DNA from: Sediminibacillus dalangtanensis
GTDB taxonomy: Bacteria > Bacillota > Bacilli > Bacillales > Amphibacillaceae
Length of the DNA: 64,000 nt
NCBI RefSeq assembly: GCF_017792025.1
Contig: NZ_CP046956.1
Span: 3,472,001 to 3,536,000 of the forward strand
Reading direction: 5' to 3'
Shown: positions 1-8,347 of the stretch, piece by piece
How positions within the stretch are numbered: the first letter of the stretch is position 1
Layout of the letters: each line of letters opens with the position of its first letter
Made by a program: the position numbers and the translations under genes
The notes under the pieces: model-generated
The model's database searches: none
Seen by the model: the letters and a program-made list of their open reading frames with translations, nothing else
What the model was told of the DNA's origin: nothing

Positions 1-1069
1 CGCGGTCATTCGTACGCTTCACCAGCTTGTGCATGCTGTTGATCAACGGCTTTTTCCTTTTTTCCACTGCTCCGATTTCCGCTATCAACGCAAGCAGCAG
101 CAAAATGAAGAAAGAAATAATCAGCGAAAAGGTGAGCGATGCATTCGAGAACATGATGCCCAGGATTCCAAAGACGGCACTGAAGCCATAAATGATCAGG
201 ACGGTTGTCCGATGGCTGAATCCCGAAGCAAGCAGTTGATAATGAATATGCTTCTTGTCAGGAAGCATGATGTTTTCATGGTTGTACAGCCTTCTCACAA
301 TGGCGAACAACGTATCAAATATGGGTACTGCCAGCACGATCACCGGAATGATAAAACTGAACAAGGTCACATTTTTAAACAAGCCAAGCAAGGATATCAC
401 GGCTACTGAGTACCCGAGAAACATCGATCCGGTATCGCCCATGTAGATTTTTGCCGGATAGAAGTTATGAAAAAGAAAACCGATATTGCTGGCAATCAAT
501 ACGACACAGAAGTAAACAACGACAACGCGGTAATCACCAAGTGCCATGATCAGCACGCTGATCAATGCAATTGCCGATACGCCGGAAGCCAGTCCATCCA
601 GCCCGTCAATGAGATTGATGGCATTGGTAATGCCGACAATCCACAACAGGGTGACGATAAAACTCCAATTCCCAAGCTCCACCAATCCGAATAGAGGGAC
701 ATTGATCCGCTCGATGATCAGACCGCCGTATATCAACACGCCGGCAGCGGAAATTTGCCCGATTAATTTATACAAAGGACGTAGCTGAAATCTATCATCC
801 AAAATTCCGAGTATGACGACGATGATCGCTCCGATACTGATTTCGAACATATGGCGGTGAGCCGGCTGTAAGTAAATCAGGCCGAGAACCGTTCCTAAAA
901 AAATGGCCAGGCCGCCTAGCCTCGGAATCGCGATTTTATGAATTTTTCTGGCCTCCGGCTTATCCATTGCACCGATTTTGACTGCGAGTTTTTTCACAGG
1001 AAAAACGAGCAGGGCAGTCGCCAGCAGTGAAATTAGAAATGCAATGACAAGCTCTGACAGGTTAACCAT
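1..1069 (-). CDS. tagO: Undecaprenyl-phosphate GlcNAc-1-phosphate transferase TagO (3' end cut by window)
   Basis: Integral membrane enzyme of the MraY/WecA family. It transfers GlcNAc-1-phosphate from UDP-GlcNAc to undecaprenyl phosphate, the first step of wall teichoic acid linkage-unit synthesis. The frame opens with ATG at 1069 (MVNLSELVIAF) and stays open to base 1, giving about 356 codons. The family is about 350-360 residues long, so almost nothing is missing. Visible family motifs are the ILDDR acidic pair, NLIDGLDGLA, MGDTG and the late HIHYQLL loop, with about ten hydrophobic spans between them. It stands alone, downstream of an RND efflux pair that has its own terminator. The identification is firm; only the last few residues lie outside the window. 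Confidence 0.93.
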   Translation of the reverse strand, partial: MVNLSELVIAFLISLLATALLVFPVKKLAVKIGAMDKPEARKIHKIAIPRLGGLAIFLGTVLGLIYLQPAHRHMFEISIGAIIVVILGILDDRFQLRPLYKLIGQISAAGVLIYGGLIIERINVPLFGLVELGNWSFIVTLLWIVGITNAINLIDGLDGLASGVSAIALISVLIMALGDYRVVVVYFCVVLIASNIGFLFHNFYPAKIYMGDTGSMFLGYSVAVISLLGLFKNVTLFSFIIPVIVLAVPIFDTLFAIVRRLYNHENIMLPDKKHIHYQLLASGFSHRTTVLIIYGFSAVFGILGIMFSNASLTFSLIISFFILLLLALIAEIGAVEKRKKPLINSMHKLVKRTNDR

Positions 1070-1208
1070 AGAATCCCTACTTTAGTTGATTTCTCTTATC
1101 TTTAATATAAATCAAACGGTCGATACTATTACAATTATGCAACACTCTATTTCAATTATTCACCGAGATATACCTGCCCAAACATTCCAATGAAACGATG
1201 GAAGCAGG

Positions 1209-1246
1209 CAAAAGACGTATGCACCGGATGGTACATACGTCTTTTA
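1209..1246 (-). terminator. Intrinsic terminator after the RND permease gene
   Basis: A 12-bp perfect stem (AAAAGACGTATG / CATACGTCTTTT, 1210-1221 and 1234-1245) with a 12-nt loop. On the minus strand it ends in a T run. It lies five bases past the permease stop codon. Confidence 0.8.
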
Positions 1247-1250
1247 CTGA

Positions 1251-4200
1251 TTAAGCCTTTTGCTCCCGCTTTTTGTCACGGCGGAACAAGCGGACGATTC
1301 TTCCTGACAATCCATCAAAGTAGGTGTAAACAACCGGGATCAACAGCAAGGTGAAAATGCTGGAAATTCCCAGACCGAAAATGATGGTGATGGCCAACGG
1401 CTGCTGGGATTCGGCTCCTTCACCTAAACCGAGCGCCAGTGGCACCATTCCGAGAATCGTCGTCAAGGTTGTCATCAAAATCGGCCGCATTCTGCTGGCG
1501 CCTGCTTCGAGGATGGCATCGAAGCGGGACATGCCCCGTCCCCGTAGAATATTGATATAGTCGACCAGCACAATAGCGTTGTTGACGACAATACCTGCCA
1601 GCATGATGATCCCAATGAACGCGGTGATGCTCAGCGGTTTACCTGTAAGGAACAATCCCAGCAGAATACCGACGACTGTAGCCGGAAGGGAGAACATGAT
1701 AACCAGCGGTGTCAGGAAGTTCTCGAACTGAACAGCCATTACGGCATAAACAAGAAAGATCGAGAATACCAGCGCTATGGCCAGATCAGAGAATGCCTCA
1801 GCCATATCTTCTACTTCACCGCCCATTGAATAAGAGTACTCATCCGGGAAGTTCAACTGTTCTAGTTTTGTTTGCACATCCCCGCTGATGCTGGCCAAGT
1901 CCCGTCCCGAAATGTCACTGGAAACATTGACCTGCGGCTGCTGGTTTTCCCGGGACAACGTAGCAGGACTTTGAATTTGCTCAAAGTCGGCCACTGAATC
2001 CAACGGAATCATCGAGCCTTGCGGTGACTGTATGTTCAAGTTTTCCAAATCGGCGATCGTGCTGCGTTGATCTTCCGGGAAGGTTAGACGTACGTTCATA
2101 TCATCGCCGTCTTCCCGATAGTTCATGACCACCTGGCCGCTAAACGCCATTTGAATCTGGCTCATGATTTGCTGATGCGTCAAACCTTGCTGAGCGGCAG
2201 CTTCCCGATCAACCGTCACGTTCAGCTCCGGCTGTGTATCGGAAATCGAAGAAGTTGGATTTTGTACTCCATCTACTTCGCCAATTTCAGAAACAACTTG
2301 ATCCGCAAGCTCACGCAGTACTTCGTGTTCCGGACCGGTCAGTTGAATTTGAATTGGGGAACCGGTGCTCATCCCCGAACCGCCGAGTGAATTAACGGAT
2401 ATATCGGCACCGACGATATCTTCCATGTCCTGCTGCATATCCGCGATCACTTCATCGGTCGTTTGGCTGCGGTCTTCGGAAGAAACCAGCTGCAAAGTAT
2501 AAGAGGCTTGGTTTCCTCCTCCTGCACCGCCCATCATCTGGTTGCCTCCTCCGATACTCAAGTAACTCGTATCGAGGATGTCCTGATAATCCTGCAGCCG
2601 CTCACTGACCTCGGCTGCAATCTCTTCGGTTTCTTCTGTCGAAGTACCGGTCGGTGTTTCCAGTGCAATCTCGATCTGTCCTTCGTCAGATGCAGGCATG
2701 AATTCAGCTCCAATGAACGGAATCAAGGCCAGACTTCCGACGATGCACAAGAAGGTCACAAACACAGTCGTTTTGCGGAATTTCAAAACTTTGCGAAGCA
2801 CGCCTTTGTAGCCATTATTGACTTTATCCAGGAACCGATCGAACCAGTAACGCCGGCCATGATCTTGCATGGCTTTGCTCAGCAGCTTGGATGACAGCAT
2901 CGGAATCAATGTGATCGATACAACCAGCGATGCAATCAACGCAAACGAAACAGTCAACGCGAACGGCGTAAACAGGCTGGAGGCAATGCCTTCGACAAAG
3001 ACAATCGGCAAAAATACGACCAATGTTGTCGTCGTCGATGCGATCACGGCAGGCGCCAGTTCCGAGGCACCCTTCTTGGCAGCTTCCACCATCGTAAAAC
3101 CGCGCTGGCGATAGGAAACGATATTTTCCAATATGACGATCGAACTATCGACCATCATTCCGATACCAAGCGCCAGTCCGCCCATGGTCAGGACATTCAG
3201 CGTTTCGCCAGTAAAGTAAAGCAGCGTGAAGGTGGAAATAATCGCGATCGGAATAGACAATCCGATGACGATGGTTGCCCGGATGCTCTTCAAGAACAGC
3301 AACAGGACAAGAACGGAAAAGATTCCACCGATAATCATATTTTGTACCACGGAACTGATCGATGATTTGATGAATGTCGAGGTATCGATCACGACATCGA
3401 GCGAGACGCCTTCCGGCAGTTCTTCTTTCAGGTCATCGACAGCCGCCGTGACATTGTCGGAGACGTCGACGGTGTTGCCATCGGTCTTTTTCATGACGGA
3501 AAGCACAGCTGCCTGCTTCCCGTTGACCATGGTTGTTCCGTTCGACTCTTCAAATGTATCTTTTACTTCGGCAATGTCTTCTATGTGTACTTGGGTTCCG
3601 GACTGCGATTGGATGATCGTCTCGCGGATATCATCGACCGAGTCAAAGTCGCCATTTACCCGGACTTGCAGGTCCTGATCGCCTTTTTGCACGGTTCCCG
3701 CTGATCCGGATTGGTTCACCCCTCCGAGGGCCTGCGAGATGTCCTGGGTGCTCAAGCCATATTGGGCCATTTTCCCTTGATCCAGTTCGAGCTGAATTTC
3801 TCTCGTCTGTCCGCCTTCGACGGTAACGGAGGCAACGCCTTCCTGCCGTTCAAAATAGGGGACGACTTGATCTTCCGCAACATTTTGCAACTGGGACAGA
3901 TTTTCGCCTGTCAGTCCGACCCACATAATCGGCATTTGATCCGGATTAAAGCGGAGGACGGACGGATCGTCGGCACTGTCCGGCAGCATCCCTTTGGCTG
4001 AATCGACCTGTTCGCGCACCTCGAGCAGGGCATTGTCCAGATTGGTGCCGGTCGAGAACATAATGATAACGAGAGAGGAACCCGCTTGGGATTGGGATTG
4101 AACCGATTCCACCCCTTCTATCGAACTGAGTGATGCTTCGAGCGGCTGACTGACTTGCTTTTCGACTTCTTCCGGAGCAGCATCCGGATAATTGGTCGCT

Positions 4201-4340
4201 ACGACGGCAATCGGCAAGTCAATTTTCGGAAACAAATCGATCGCTAAACTGCGTAATGAAACAAAGCCCAGCGCCAGGATGGCCAGGACGATCATGACCA
4301 CGCCAACCGGACGCTTGACGGAAGTATCTACTAACTTCAC
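1251..4340 (-). CDS. swrC: RND-family efflux permease (SwrC/AcrB-like)
   Basis: Proton-driven inner-membrane pump of the AcrB/AcrD/AcrF family, 1029 residues, close to SwrC/YerP of B. subtilis (surfactin and drug export). Features in order are the N-terminal helix after a VKRPVGVVM motif, a first large extracytoplasmic loop, a TM block with GMMVDSSIVILENI (the proton-relay acidic residue), a second extracytoplasmic domain with a Gly/Met-rich stretch, and a second TM block with AGIVVNNAIVLVDY. The start is GTG, preceded by AAGGAGGAG that overlaps the end of the upstream adaptor gene. The two-base spacing suggests translational coupling. The substrate cannot be told from sequence; the swrC symbol reflects family resemblance only. 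Confidence 0.88.
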   Translation of the reverse strand: MKLVDTSVKRPVGVVMIVLAILALGFVSLRSLAIDLFPKIDLPIAVVATNYPDAAPEEVEKQVSQPLEASLSSIEGVESVQSQSQAGSSLVIIMFSTGTNLDNALLEVREQVDSAKGMLPDSADDPSVLRFNPDQMPIMWVGLTGENLSQLQNVAEDQVVPYFERQEGVASVTVEGGQTREIQLELDQGKMAQYGLSTQDISQALGGVNQSGSAGTVQKGDQDLQVRVNGDFDSVDDIRETIIQSQSGTQVHIEDIAEVKDTFEESNGTTMVNGKQAAVLSVMKKTDGNTVDVSDNVTAAVDDLKEELPEGVSLDVVIDTSTFIKSSISSVVQNMIIGGIFSVLVLLLFLKSIRATIVIGLSIPIAIISTFTLLYFTGETLNVLTMGGLALGIGMMVDSSIVILENIVSYRQRGFTMVEAAKKGASELAPAVIASTTTTLVVFLPIVFVEGIASSLFTPFALTVSFALIASLVVSITLIPMLSSKLLSKAMQDHGRRYWFDRFLDKVNNGYKGVLRKVLKFRKTTVFVTFLCIVGSLALIPFIGAEFMPASDEGQIEIALETPTGTSTEETEEIAAEVSERLQDYQDILDTSYLSIGGGNQMMGGAGGGNQASYTLQLVSSEDRSQTTDEVIADMQQDMEDIVGADISVNSLGGSGMSTGSPIQIQLTGPEHEVLRELADQVVSEIGEVDGVQNPTSSISDTQPELNVTVDREAAAQQGLTHQQIMSQIQMAFSGQVVMNYREDGDDMNVRLTFPEDQRSTIADLENLNIQSPQGSMIPLDSVADFEQIQSPATLSRENQQPQVNVSSDISGRDLASISGDVQTKLEQLNFPDEYSYSMGGEVEDMAEAFSDLAIALVFSIFLVYAVMAVQFENFLTPLVIMFSLPATVVGILLGLFLTGKPLSITAFIGIIMLAGIVVNNAIVLVDYINILRGRGMSRFDAILEAGASRMRPILMTTLTTILGMVPLALGLGEGAESQQPLAITIIFGLGISSIFTLLLIPVVYTYFDGLSGRIVRLFRRDKKREQKA

Positions 4341-4342
4341 GG

Positions 4343-5212
4343 TTATTGCTCCTCCTTCTTGATGCTGACTTGCCCGCCATCAGTTAGGGTGAGCTGGCCT
4401 TTGACAACCACTGTATCCCCTTCAGCAACATCTGCTTCAATCGCTGTCACATCCGATTGGGTTTCGACTATTTCCACAGGCACTTCCACTGCCTGGTCAT
4501 CTTTCACGATATAGATAAATGCTTCCCCACTGTCATCCACCAGGGCTGCGGTCGGAACAAGCAACGTATCCTTGACTACTTTTTCAGCCAATTGGACTAC
4601 CGCAGTCATGCCTGGTTTGATATCGTTGTCTTCATTTTTAAATGACAATTCGACAGGATACAAGCCGGTATCGTCCGGAACCGACGCAGCATATTCAATC
4701 GTCGCAGTCAATTCTTTGTCCAAACTGGTAAACTGCACCTTCGCTTCGTCGTTATCCTCAAATAATGCCAGGTCTTCTGCGGTAACGGTCACTTCCACTA
4801 ATAGATTATCCAAATCGACGATCGTGGCAAGTGGTTCGGAGTTGGAGACCATTCCCCCTTCGTTTGCTTCAAGCGAAGTAACTTCTCCGTCTGCTGGCGC
4901 TTCGATGTCGACGTTTCCCATCCCTTCCGCAGATTTGACGGTGGCAATGACATCGCCCTCTTCCACCTGGTCGCCTTTTTCCACTTCTAACGATTCTACT
5001 TCACCAGGTGTCGGAGGAATGACGGGTGCTGTGGATTCGGGTGTTACCCCGCCATAAAATTGTTTATCAACGGATAAGTCCCCTTGTGTTACTTCCTCCA
5101 CTTCAACGGGAGTGACGCTTTCTTTTTCCCCGCTGTTATCAGATTCCTGTTCAGAACAAGCTGCCAGTACCAGGGCAATCAGTGCCAGCAGCGGCCATGC
5201 GAATTTTTTCAT
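4343..5212 (-). CDS. RND efflux adaptor lipoprotein (membrane fusion protein)
   Basis: Periplasmic-adaptor-type (HlyD/AcrA-like) protein of 289 residues, expected to sit on the outer face of the membrane and assist the permease encoded immediately downstream. It begins with a lipoprotein signal (MKKFAWPLLALIALVLAACSE; lipobox LAAC), followed by an acidic Ser/Glu linker. A biotinyl-lipoyl-like hairpin domain then has two half motifs (EVESLEVEKGDQVEEGDVI and EVTSLEANEGGMV), and a beta-barrel region and a C-terminal membrane-proximal domain follow. I chose ATG 5212 over the in-frame ATGs at 5218 and 5230 because AGGAG lies seven bases upstream of it. No outer-membrane channel is expected in a Gram-positive. 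Confidence 0.88.
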   Translation of the reverse strand: MKKFAWPLLALIALVLAACSEQESDNSGEKESVTPVEVEEVTQGDLSVDKQFYGGVTPESTAPVIPPTPGEVESLEVEKGDQVEEGDVIATVKSAEGMGNVDIEAPADGEVTSLEANEGGMVSNSEPLATIVDLDNLLVEVTVTAEDLALFEDNDEAKVQFTSLDKELTATIEYAASVPDDTGLYPVELSFKNEDNDIKPGMTAVVQLAEKVVKDTLLVPTAALVDDSGEAFIYIVKDDQAVEVPVEIVETQSDVTAIEADVAEGDTVVVKGQLTLTDGGQVSIKKEEQ

Positions 5213-5230
5213 GATCATTCTCCTCTCCAT

Positions 5231-5522
5231 TTGCTGACATATGTATCATCCATATCCGGCACACTATGCCGATATTGTCTATAGTTCGGATGTTAACGTC
5301 AAATCTTGCAGTCGAAGCGGTTCCTGTCGAATGCTTCGGGTGCTTCGGACTGGGACGGAAAAAATTTCCCACTGTGACTATACGACTTGGTGATGGTTTT
5401 GGTTTCAATTGTTTTGTTTGCGTGTAAATAAATTACAGACAATAATGACCAGTCAGTCGAGTTTTACTATATCACGTATCTGCCAGCATGACAATTACAG
5501 GGGATATTGGATGAAAGCGAAA
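5231..5522. other. Promoter region of the RND efflux pair
   Basis: Noncoding stretch between the adaptor gene and the terminator of the acidic lipoprotein. It holds the TetR-type dyad at 5446-5455 and no convincing gene. An 85-codon frame crossing it lacks a ribosome binding site and overlaps the adaptor start. Confidence 0.5.
5446..5455. promoter_or_regulatory. Possible TetR-family operator upstream of the efflux pair
   Basis: TGACCAGTCA is a dyad (TGAC-CA-GTCA) typical of many TetR-family operators and is followed by a further GTC. It lies about 235 bp upstream of the adaptor start, in the only region that can hold the efflux promoter. No regulator gene is adjacent. The dyad is short and could be chance. 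Confidence 0.35.
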
Positions 5523-5559
5523 AATATCCTGCCTCCTTTTTCGTGGTGGCAGGATATCG
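5523..5559 (-). terminator. Terminator after acidic lipoprotein 1
   Basis: Perfect 10-bp stem ATATCCTGCC / GGCAGGATAT (5524-5533, 5548-5557). On the minus strand it continues into TTTTTC. It lies 13 bases after the stop codon. Confidence 0.75.
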
Positions 5560-5571
5560 AAAGCTTATGGA

Positions 5572-5922
5572 TTATTGGTTGTTATCGTCACCCATTGTAT
5601 CTTCATTGGTGGCATCATTATTTTCATCGGTCAGGTCACCGGATTCTTGGTCTGTATCCCCTTGATCATCCTGGTTGCCATTCCCTTGATCATTCTGATC
5701 GCCTTCCCCTTGATCCCCTTCATCTGTGATGCCTTCGTCGGCGTTGTCCTCGTCCGTATTGTTGTCGCCTTGATTCATGTCATCCTCATCGTTGCCGTTG
5801 TCCTCTACCGGTGCATCATTATCTTCCGGCGGTGGGTTGTCATTGTCATTGTTACCGCACGCAGCCATCAGCAGTAATGCCAGCATGGACGCCCCTAACT
5901 TTAATAGCAAATGCTTTTTCAT
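5572..5922 (-). CDS. Small, extremely acidic lipoprotein (paralogue 1)
   Basis: 116 residues. The signal is MKKHLLLKLGASMLALLLMAAC with a lipobox-type LMAAC. The rest is an almost uninterrupted run of Asp, Glu, Asn, Gln and Gly with essentially no basic residue. The mature protein would be a disordered, highly charged chain tethered to the outer membrane face. A strong AAAGGAGG lies ten bases before the ATG. It shares the layout of the next gene (signal, Cys-Gly, PPPED, acidic tail), so the two look like a tandem duplication. I recognise no functional family. Low-complexity translation makes homology unreliable, but the signal peptide and ribosome site make the gene itself credible. Confidence 0.75.
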   Translation of the reverse strand: MKKHLLLKLGASMLALLLMAACGNNDNDNPPPEDNDAPVEDNGNDEDDMNQGDNNTDEDNADEGITDEGDQGEGDQNDQGNGNQDDQGDTDQESGDLTDENNDATNEDTMGDDNNQ

Positions 5923-5930
5923 TGGTAAAA

Positions 5931-6260
5931 ACCTCCTTTATGTTATCTTCCATGTATAGCCTTCCCATTTTTTTAAAAAAGTTTCTAAAGTTTTTGTAAG
6001 GATGTACAAGCAGTTTCTCCCCGTATCATGAGAAACCAGCCTGACTGTTTGGGAAAGTCTGAAAAAGAAACCTTTAAGCAAATGAGAACAGCTTGCTTCC
6101 CTTCAGCATCTGTCCTATATGAGGGAGATGCCGAAAAGACTCTTCACTAGAATGCCATCCAGATAGAAAAAATATACATAGAAGGAAAAGAAGCAAGCAT
6201 AAAAGGAGAAATAGAATGAACGGATGAAATAGTGGGGACGAATAACGGGGACAGAATAAT
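5931..6260. other. Intergenic stretch between the two acidic lipoprotein genes
   Basis: No gene seen. It holds an interrupted inverted repeat (about 6091-6105 with 6181-6198, GCTTGCTTC / GAAGCAAGC) enclosing about 75 bp. Next to the REPIN at 6261 are partial copies of the GGGGAC repeat core (6234-6252). A 117-codon minus-strand frame crossing it has no ribosome site and runs through the repeat, so it is rejected. Confidence 0.5.
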
Positions 6261-6329
6261 GGGGACAGTCCCCCAACACAGTAATACGCAATCGCGTTAC
6301 CACTGTAAAGCATTGGGGGACTGTCCCTC
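6261..6329. repeat. REPIN-like inverted repeat pair
   Basis: Two palindromic cores in inverted orientation, GGGGACAGTCCCC (6261-6273) and GGGGACTGTCCCT (6316-6328). The arms extend to CCAA / TTGG, and inner arms ACAGTAA / TTACCACTGT allow a long hairpin. It lies ten bases past the stop of acidic lipoprotein 2 and may also act as its terminator. Confidence 0.8.
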
Positions 6330-6338
6330 GAGGTTGTG

Positions 6339-6716
6339 TTATTGTTCTTGATCTTCTTGATCGGAATCGTCAGTTGTGGAATCTTCATCCGTCGATGAGT
6401 CTTGGTTAGAACCGCTGTCCTCTTCACTTTCTACATCATTTTCAGATGAATCACTGCCTTCGCGGTTCGGATCGCCTGTTCCGCCTTCGGTTCCATTGTC
6501 ACCGGTGCCTTGGTCGCTCTGGCTGTCTGCGTCTCCCGAATTCCCATTGTCTTGTTCAATTTCACCGGTTTGCTGGTCACTATTTTCTTCCACGGGAGAG
6601 TCGGGAGACTGATCATCTTCCGGCGGAGGCTGTTCTTCATCTCCGCTTCCGCAAGCAGAAACGATCGACAACGCCAATACAGGTGCACCTAGTTTAAAAA
6701 GTAAACGACTGTTCAT
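6339..6716 (-). CDS. Small, extremely acidic lipoprotein (paralogue 2)
   Basis: 125 residues. The signal is MNSRLLFKLGAPVLALSIVSAC, followed by GSGDEEQPPPEDD and a tail of Ser, Asp, Glu, Gln, Asn and Thr with a single Arg. AAGGAGGAG lies about ten bases upstream of the ATG. Compared with paralogue 1 the signal, the Cys-Gly and the PPPED block line up, while the tails differ in composition (more Ser/Thr/Glu here). The function is unknown. Possible roles such as cation binding, cell-surface charge or spacing are inference only. Confidence 0.75.
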   Translation of the reverse strand: MNSRLLFKLGAPVLALSIVSACGSGDEEQPPPEDDQSPDSPVEENSDQQTGEIEQDNGNSGDADSQSDQGTGDNGTEGGTGDPNREGSDSSENDVESEEDSGSNQDSSTDEDSTTDDSDQEDQEQ

Positions 6717-6841
6717 GTTTCAGACTCCTCCTTGTTGTCTTTGCTGTTTTGCATCCGTTTAACGCAATGATTCCCTAAATCTTATCATGTTACACTATAT
6801 CCCCATGTCTTGGAAGTTAAACCAGCGTCTAAAACAAAAAT

Positions 6842-6900
6842 AGGGACTGACCCTCCAGTGCGCCGAAAAGCTGATTTCAGCTGCAGGAGGGACTGTCCCC
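6842..6900. repeat. REPIN-like inverted repeat pair downstream of fabZ
   Basis: Cores AGGGACTGACCCT (6842-6854) and AGGGACTGTCCCC (6888-6900), inverted with CC / GG extensions and an inner AGCTGATTTCAGCT hairpin. It lies 16 bases past the fabZ stop. Confidence 0.75.
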
Positions 6901-6915
6901 GGTATGGGCCTAATT

Positions 6916-7335
6916 TTATTTGATGGCGAACATGATTTCTGCTTCGCAGACTGTTTCGCCGTCGACGGTCGCGACCGCTTTTCCTTTTCCAATCGGCCCT
7001 TTTAGTTTGATGATTTCCACTTCCAGTCGTAATTGGTCACCCGGTTTTACTTGCCGTTTGAATCGACATTTATCAAGACCGGCTAAGAAACCAATTTTTC
7101 CTTTGTTCTCTTCTTTGTTAAGGATCACAACAGCTCCTACCTGTGCCAATGCCTCGACGATCAATACACCCGGCATGACAGGATAGTCAGGGAAATGCCC
7201 CTGGAAAAACGGTTCATTGATGGTCACGTTTTTTTTGCCGACTACTCGCTTGCCCTCTTCAATTTCGGTTACTTCATCCACCAATAAAAATGGGTAACGA
7301 TGCGGAATAATGTCCTTGATTTCATTAATATCCAC
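6916..7335 (-). CDS. fabZ: 3-hydroxyacyl-[acyl-carrier-protein] dehydratase FabZ
   Basis: Cytoplasmic hot-dog-fold enzyme of type II fatty acid synthesis. It removes water from beta-hydroxyacyl-ACP to give trans-2-enoyl-ACP. Length is 139 residues, typical of the family. The catalytic His lies in [12 protein letters not shown] (His47) and the catalytic Glu in IVEALAQ (Glu61). The first codon is GTG (reads [20 protein letters not shown]), with AAAGGAG nine bases upstream. Its place after flhO/flhP and mbl matches ywpB of B. subtilis. Confidence 0.96.
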   Translation of the reverse strand: MDINEIKDIIPHRYPFLLVDEVTEIEEGKRVVGKKNVTINEPFFQGHFPDYPVMPGVLIVEALAQVGAVVILNKEENKGKIGFLAGLDKCRFKRQVKPGDQLRLEVEIIKLKGPIGKGKAVATVDGETVCEAEIMFAIK

Positions 7336-7521
7336 TATTTCTTTCTCCTTTCATCCATTAGCGGACAGAAAACAACGTCTGTTTTAAATACAGTGATCTT
7401 CTGCCATCTGCCTGTCTACTACTAAAGTATAAAGAAAACCAGCTTTTCCGCCAAGCGCCAGCAGAATGTTTTTTGTTGAATCGTAAAACCTAAAGAAAAG
7501 GTTGGCATGTTTTATTCGATT

Positions 7522-7554
7522 CATTTTCCATAAACCAAATGTTTATGGAAAATG
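7522..7554. promoter_or_regulatory. Perfect 14-bp inverted repeat overlapping a SigB-type promoter
   Basis: CATTTTCCATAAAC (7522-7535), loop CAAAT, and GTTTATGGAAAATG (7541-7554) are exact reverse complements. The right arm contains the -35-like GTTTAT of the promoter described next. It could be an operator or an RNA hairpin upstream of the transcript. There is no T run to make it a terminator. Confidence 0.6.
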
Positions 7555-7567
7555 GCAAGAAGGGAAT
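7541..7567 (+). promoter_or_regulatory. Sigma-B-type promoter of the small membrane protein gene
   Basis: GTTTAT (7541-7546), 15-bp spacer, GGGAAT (7562-7567). This compares with the SigB consensus GTTTAA-N12-15-GGGWAW and lies 40 bp before the ATG at 7608. It suggests general-stress control of the only plus-strand gene in the window. Confidence 0.55.
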
Positions 7568-7607
7568 AGGCTTTATAGTTGGACAACTTATAGAGGAGGT
7601 AAACCAG

Positions 7608-7754
7608 ATGCTTTGGACCATATTGGGCATCATCCTGGCGATATGGCTGCTCGGCTTTATTTTTAACGTAGTCGGCGGCATTATCCATATCCTATTGGTG
7701 ATCGCTGTCATCGTACTAGTTATAAAATTCATCCGTGGACGGACCACATCTTAG
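7608..7754 (+). CDS. lmo0937-family small membrane protein
   Basis: 48 residues (MLWTILGIILAIWLLGFIF...). It has two hydrophobic segments separated by NVVGGIIH and a short basic tail IRGRTTS. This matches the lmo0937 / DUF5670 family of tiny Firmicute membrane proteins. The frame can be extended upstream, but AGAGGAGG sits eight bases before the ATG at 7608, which fixes the start. It is the only plus-strand gene here and is divergent from fabZ. A SigB-like promoter precedes it. No biochemical role is known to me. Confidence 0.82.
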   Translation: MLWTILGIILAIWLLGFIFNVVGGIIHILLVIAVIVLVIKFIRGRTTS

Positions 7755-7777
7755 CCAGGGTGATAAAAGCTGATAAA

Positions 7778-7847
7778 GGGGGACTAACCCCAAAACCGCC
7801 CGAAAACCGGGAAAACGTTATTTTTGTGATTTTGGGGTCAGTCCCCA
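7778..7847. repeat. REPIN-like inverted repeat pair
   Basis: Cores GGGGACTAACCCC (7779-7791, one base off consensus) and GGGGTCAGTCCCC (7834-7846), inverted, with CAAAA / TTTTG extensions. It lies between the stop codons of two convergent genes. Confidence 0.75.
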
Positions 7848-7854
7848 GCATGAC

Positions 7855-7895
7855 GAAAAAAGGGTGATCACACTAAAAAGCTGTGATCACCCTTT
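7855..7895 (-). terminator. Terminator after the EpuA-like gene
   Basis: Perfect 13-bp stem AAGGGTGATCACA / TGTGATCACCCTT (7860-7872, 7882-7894). It is followed on the minus strand by TTTTTT. Confidence 0.85.
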
Positions 7896-7932
7896 TGGTA
7901 TATATAATTAATTTTAAGGCTGGGTGCGTATC

Positions 7933-8280
7933 TTATTCTTTTTTGCCTGTTACGATGTTGACGATGTGTTCCCACGTTGATACTTCCAGTGCTTCTGTAG
8001 GTTTTCCGTCTCCTAATACGCCATAGCCGAACATCAACCCGCAAATCAATGCCAACCCACACAGCACAAACACTACCACCAGCCGCAGCCAAATCGGGAA
8101 AATTCGGCGCCTCGCCTTTGGTAGCTTCCCTGTTCTTTTTTCTTTTTTTTGGTCCGGAGTTTCTTTTTTCTTGTCAGCGGACTGGTTTGCAGCAGACTTT
8201 TGCTGCTTTTTCTGCTGTTTGAACTCCTTGCGCTTGGCTGGACCTTGATTCACTTCTTTTGTCGGATTGTTCGTTTGCAT
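7933..8280 (-). CDS. EpuA-type small membrane protein (often mislabelled RNA polymerase subunit beta)
   Basis: 115 residues. The first 60 are very rich in Lys, Gln and Glu (KQQKKQQKS and similar). They lead into RRRIFPIWLRLVVVFVLCGLAL, one membrane span, and a short outer segment ending in a STWEHIVN motif. The WLRL...GYGVLGDG pattern is that of the EpuA family (PF11772). The cytoplasmic side would be the basic N-terminus. It follows flhP with a 67-bp gap and has AAGGAG 11 bases before the ATG. The family's role is unknown; its databank name comes from an old annotation error. Confidence 0.75.
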   Translation of the reverse strand: MQTNNPTKEVNQGPAKRKEFKQQKKQQKSAANQSADKKKETPDQKKEKRTGKLPKARRRIFPIWLRLVVVFVLCGLALICGLMFGYGVLGDGKPTEALEVSTWEHIVNIVTGKKE

Positions 8281-8347
8281 GGCTTTGATGACTCCTTACT
8301 ATTCATCTTCTGCGGCTTCTAAAACGATTACTTGCATCTTCTCCAAG

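Noticed and set aside
29..788. Overlapping plus-strand frames at the left edge
   Set aside because: They are antisense shadows of tagO, which fills this stretch on the minus strand with clear family motifs.
5151..5408. 85-codon minus frame upstream of the efflux adaptor
   Set aside because: Overlaps the adaptor signal peptide in another frame, with no ribosome site and no family resemblance.
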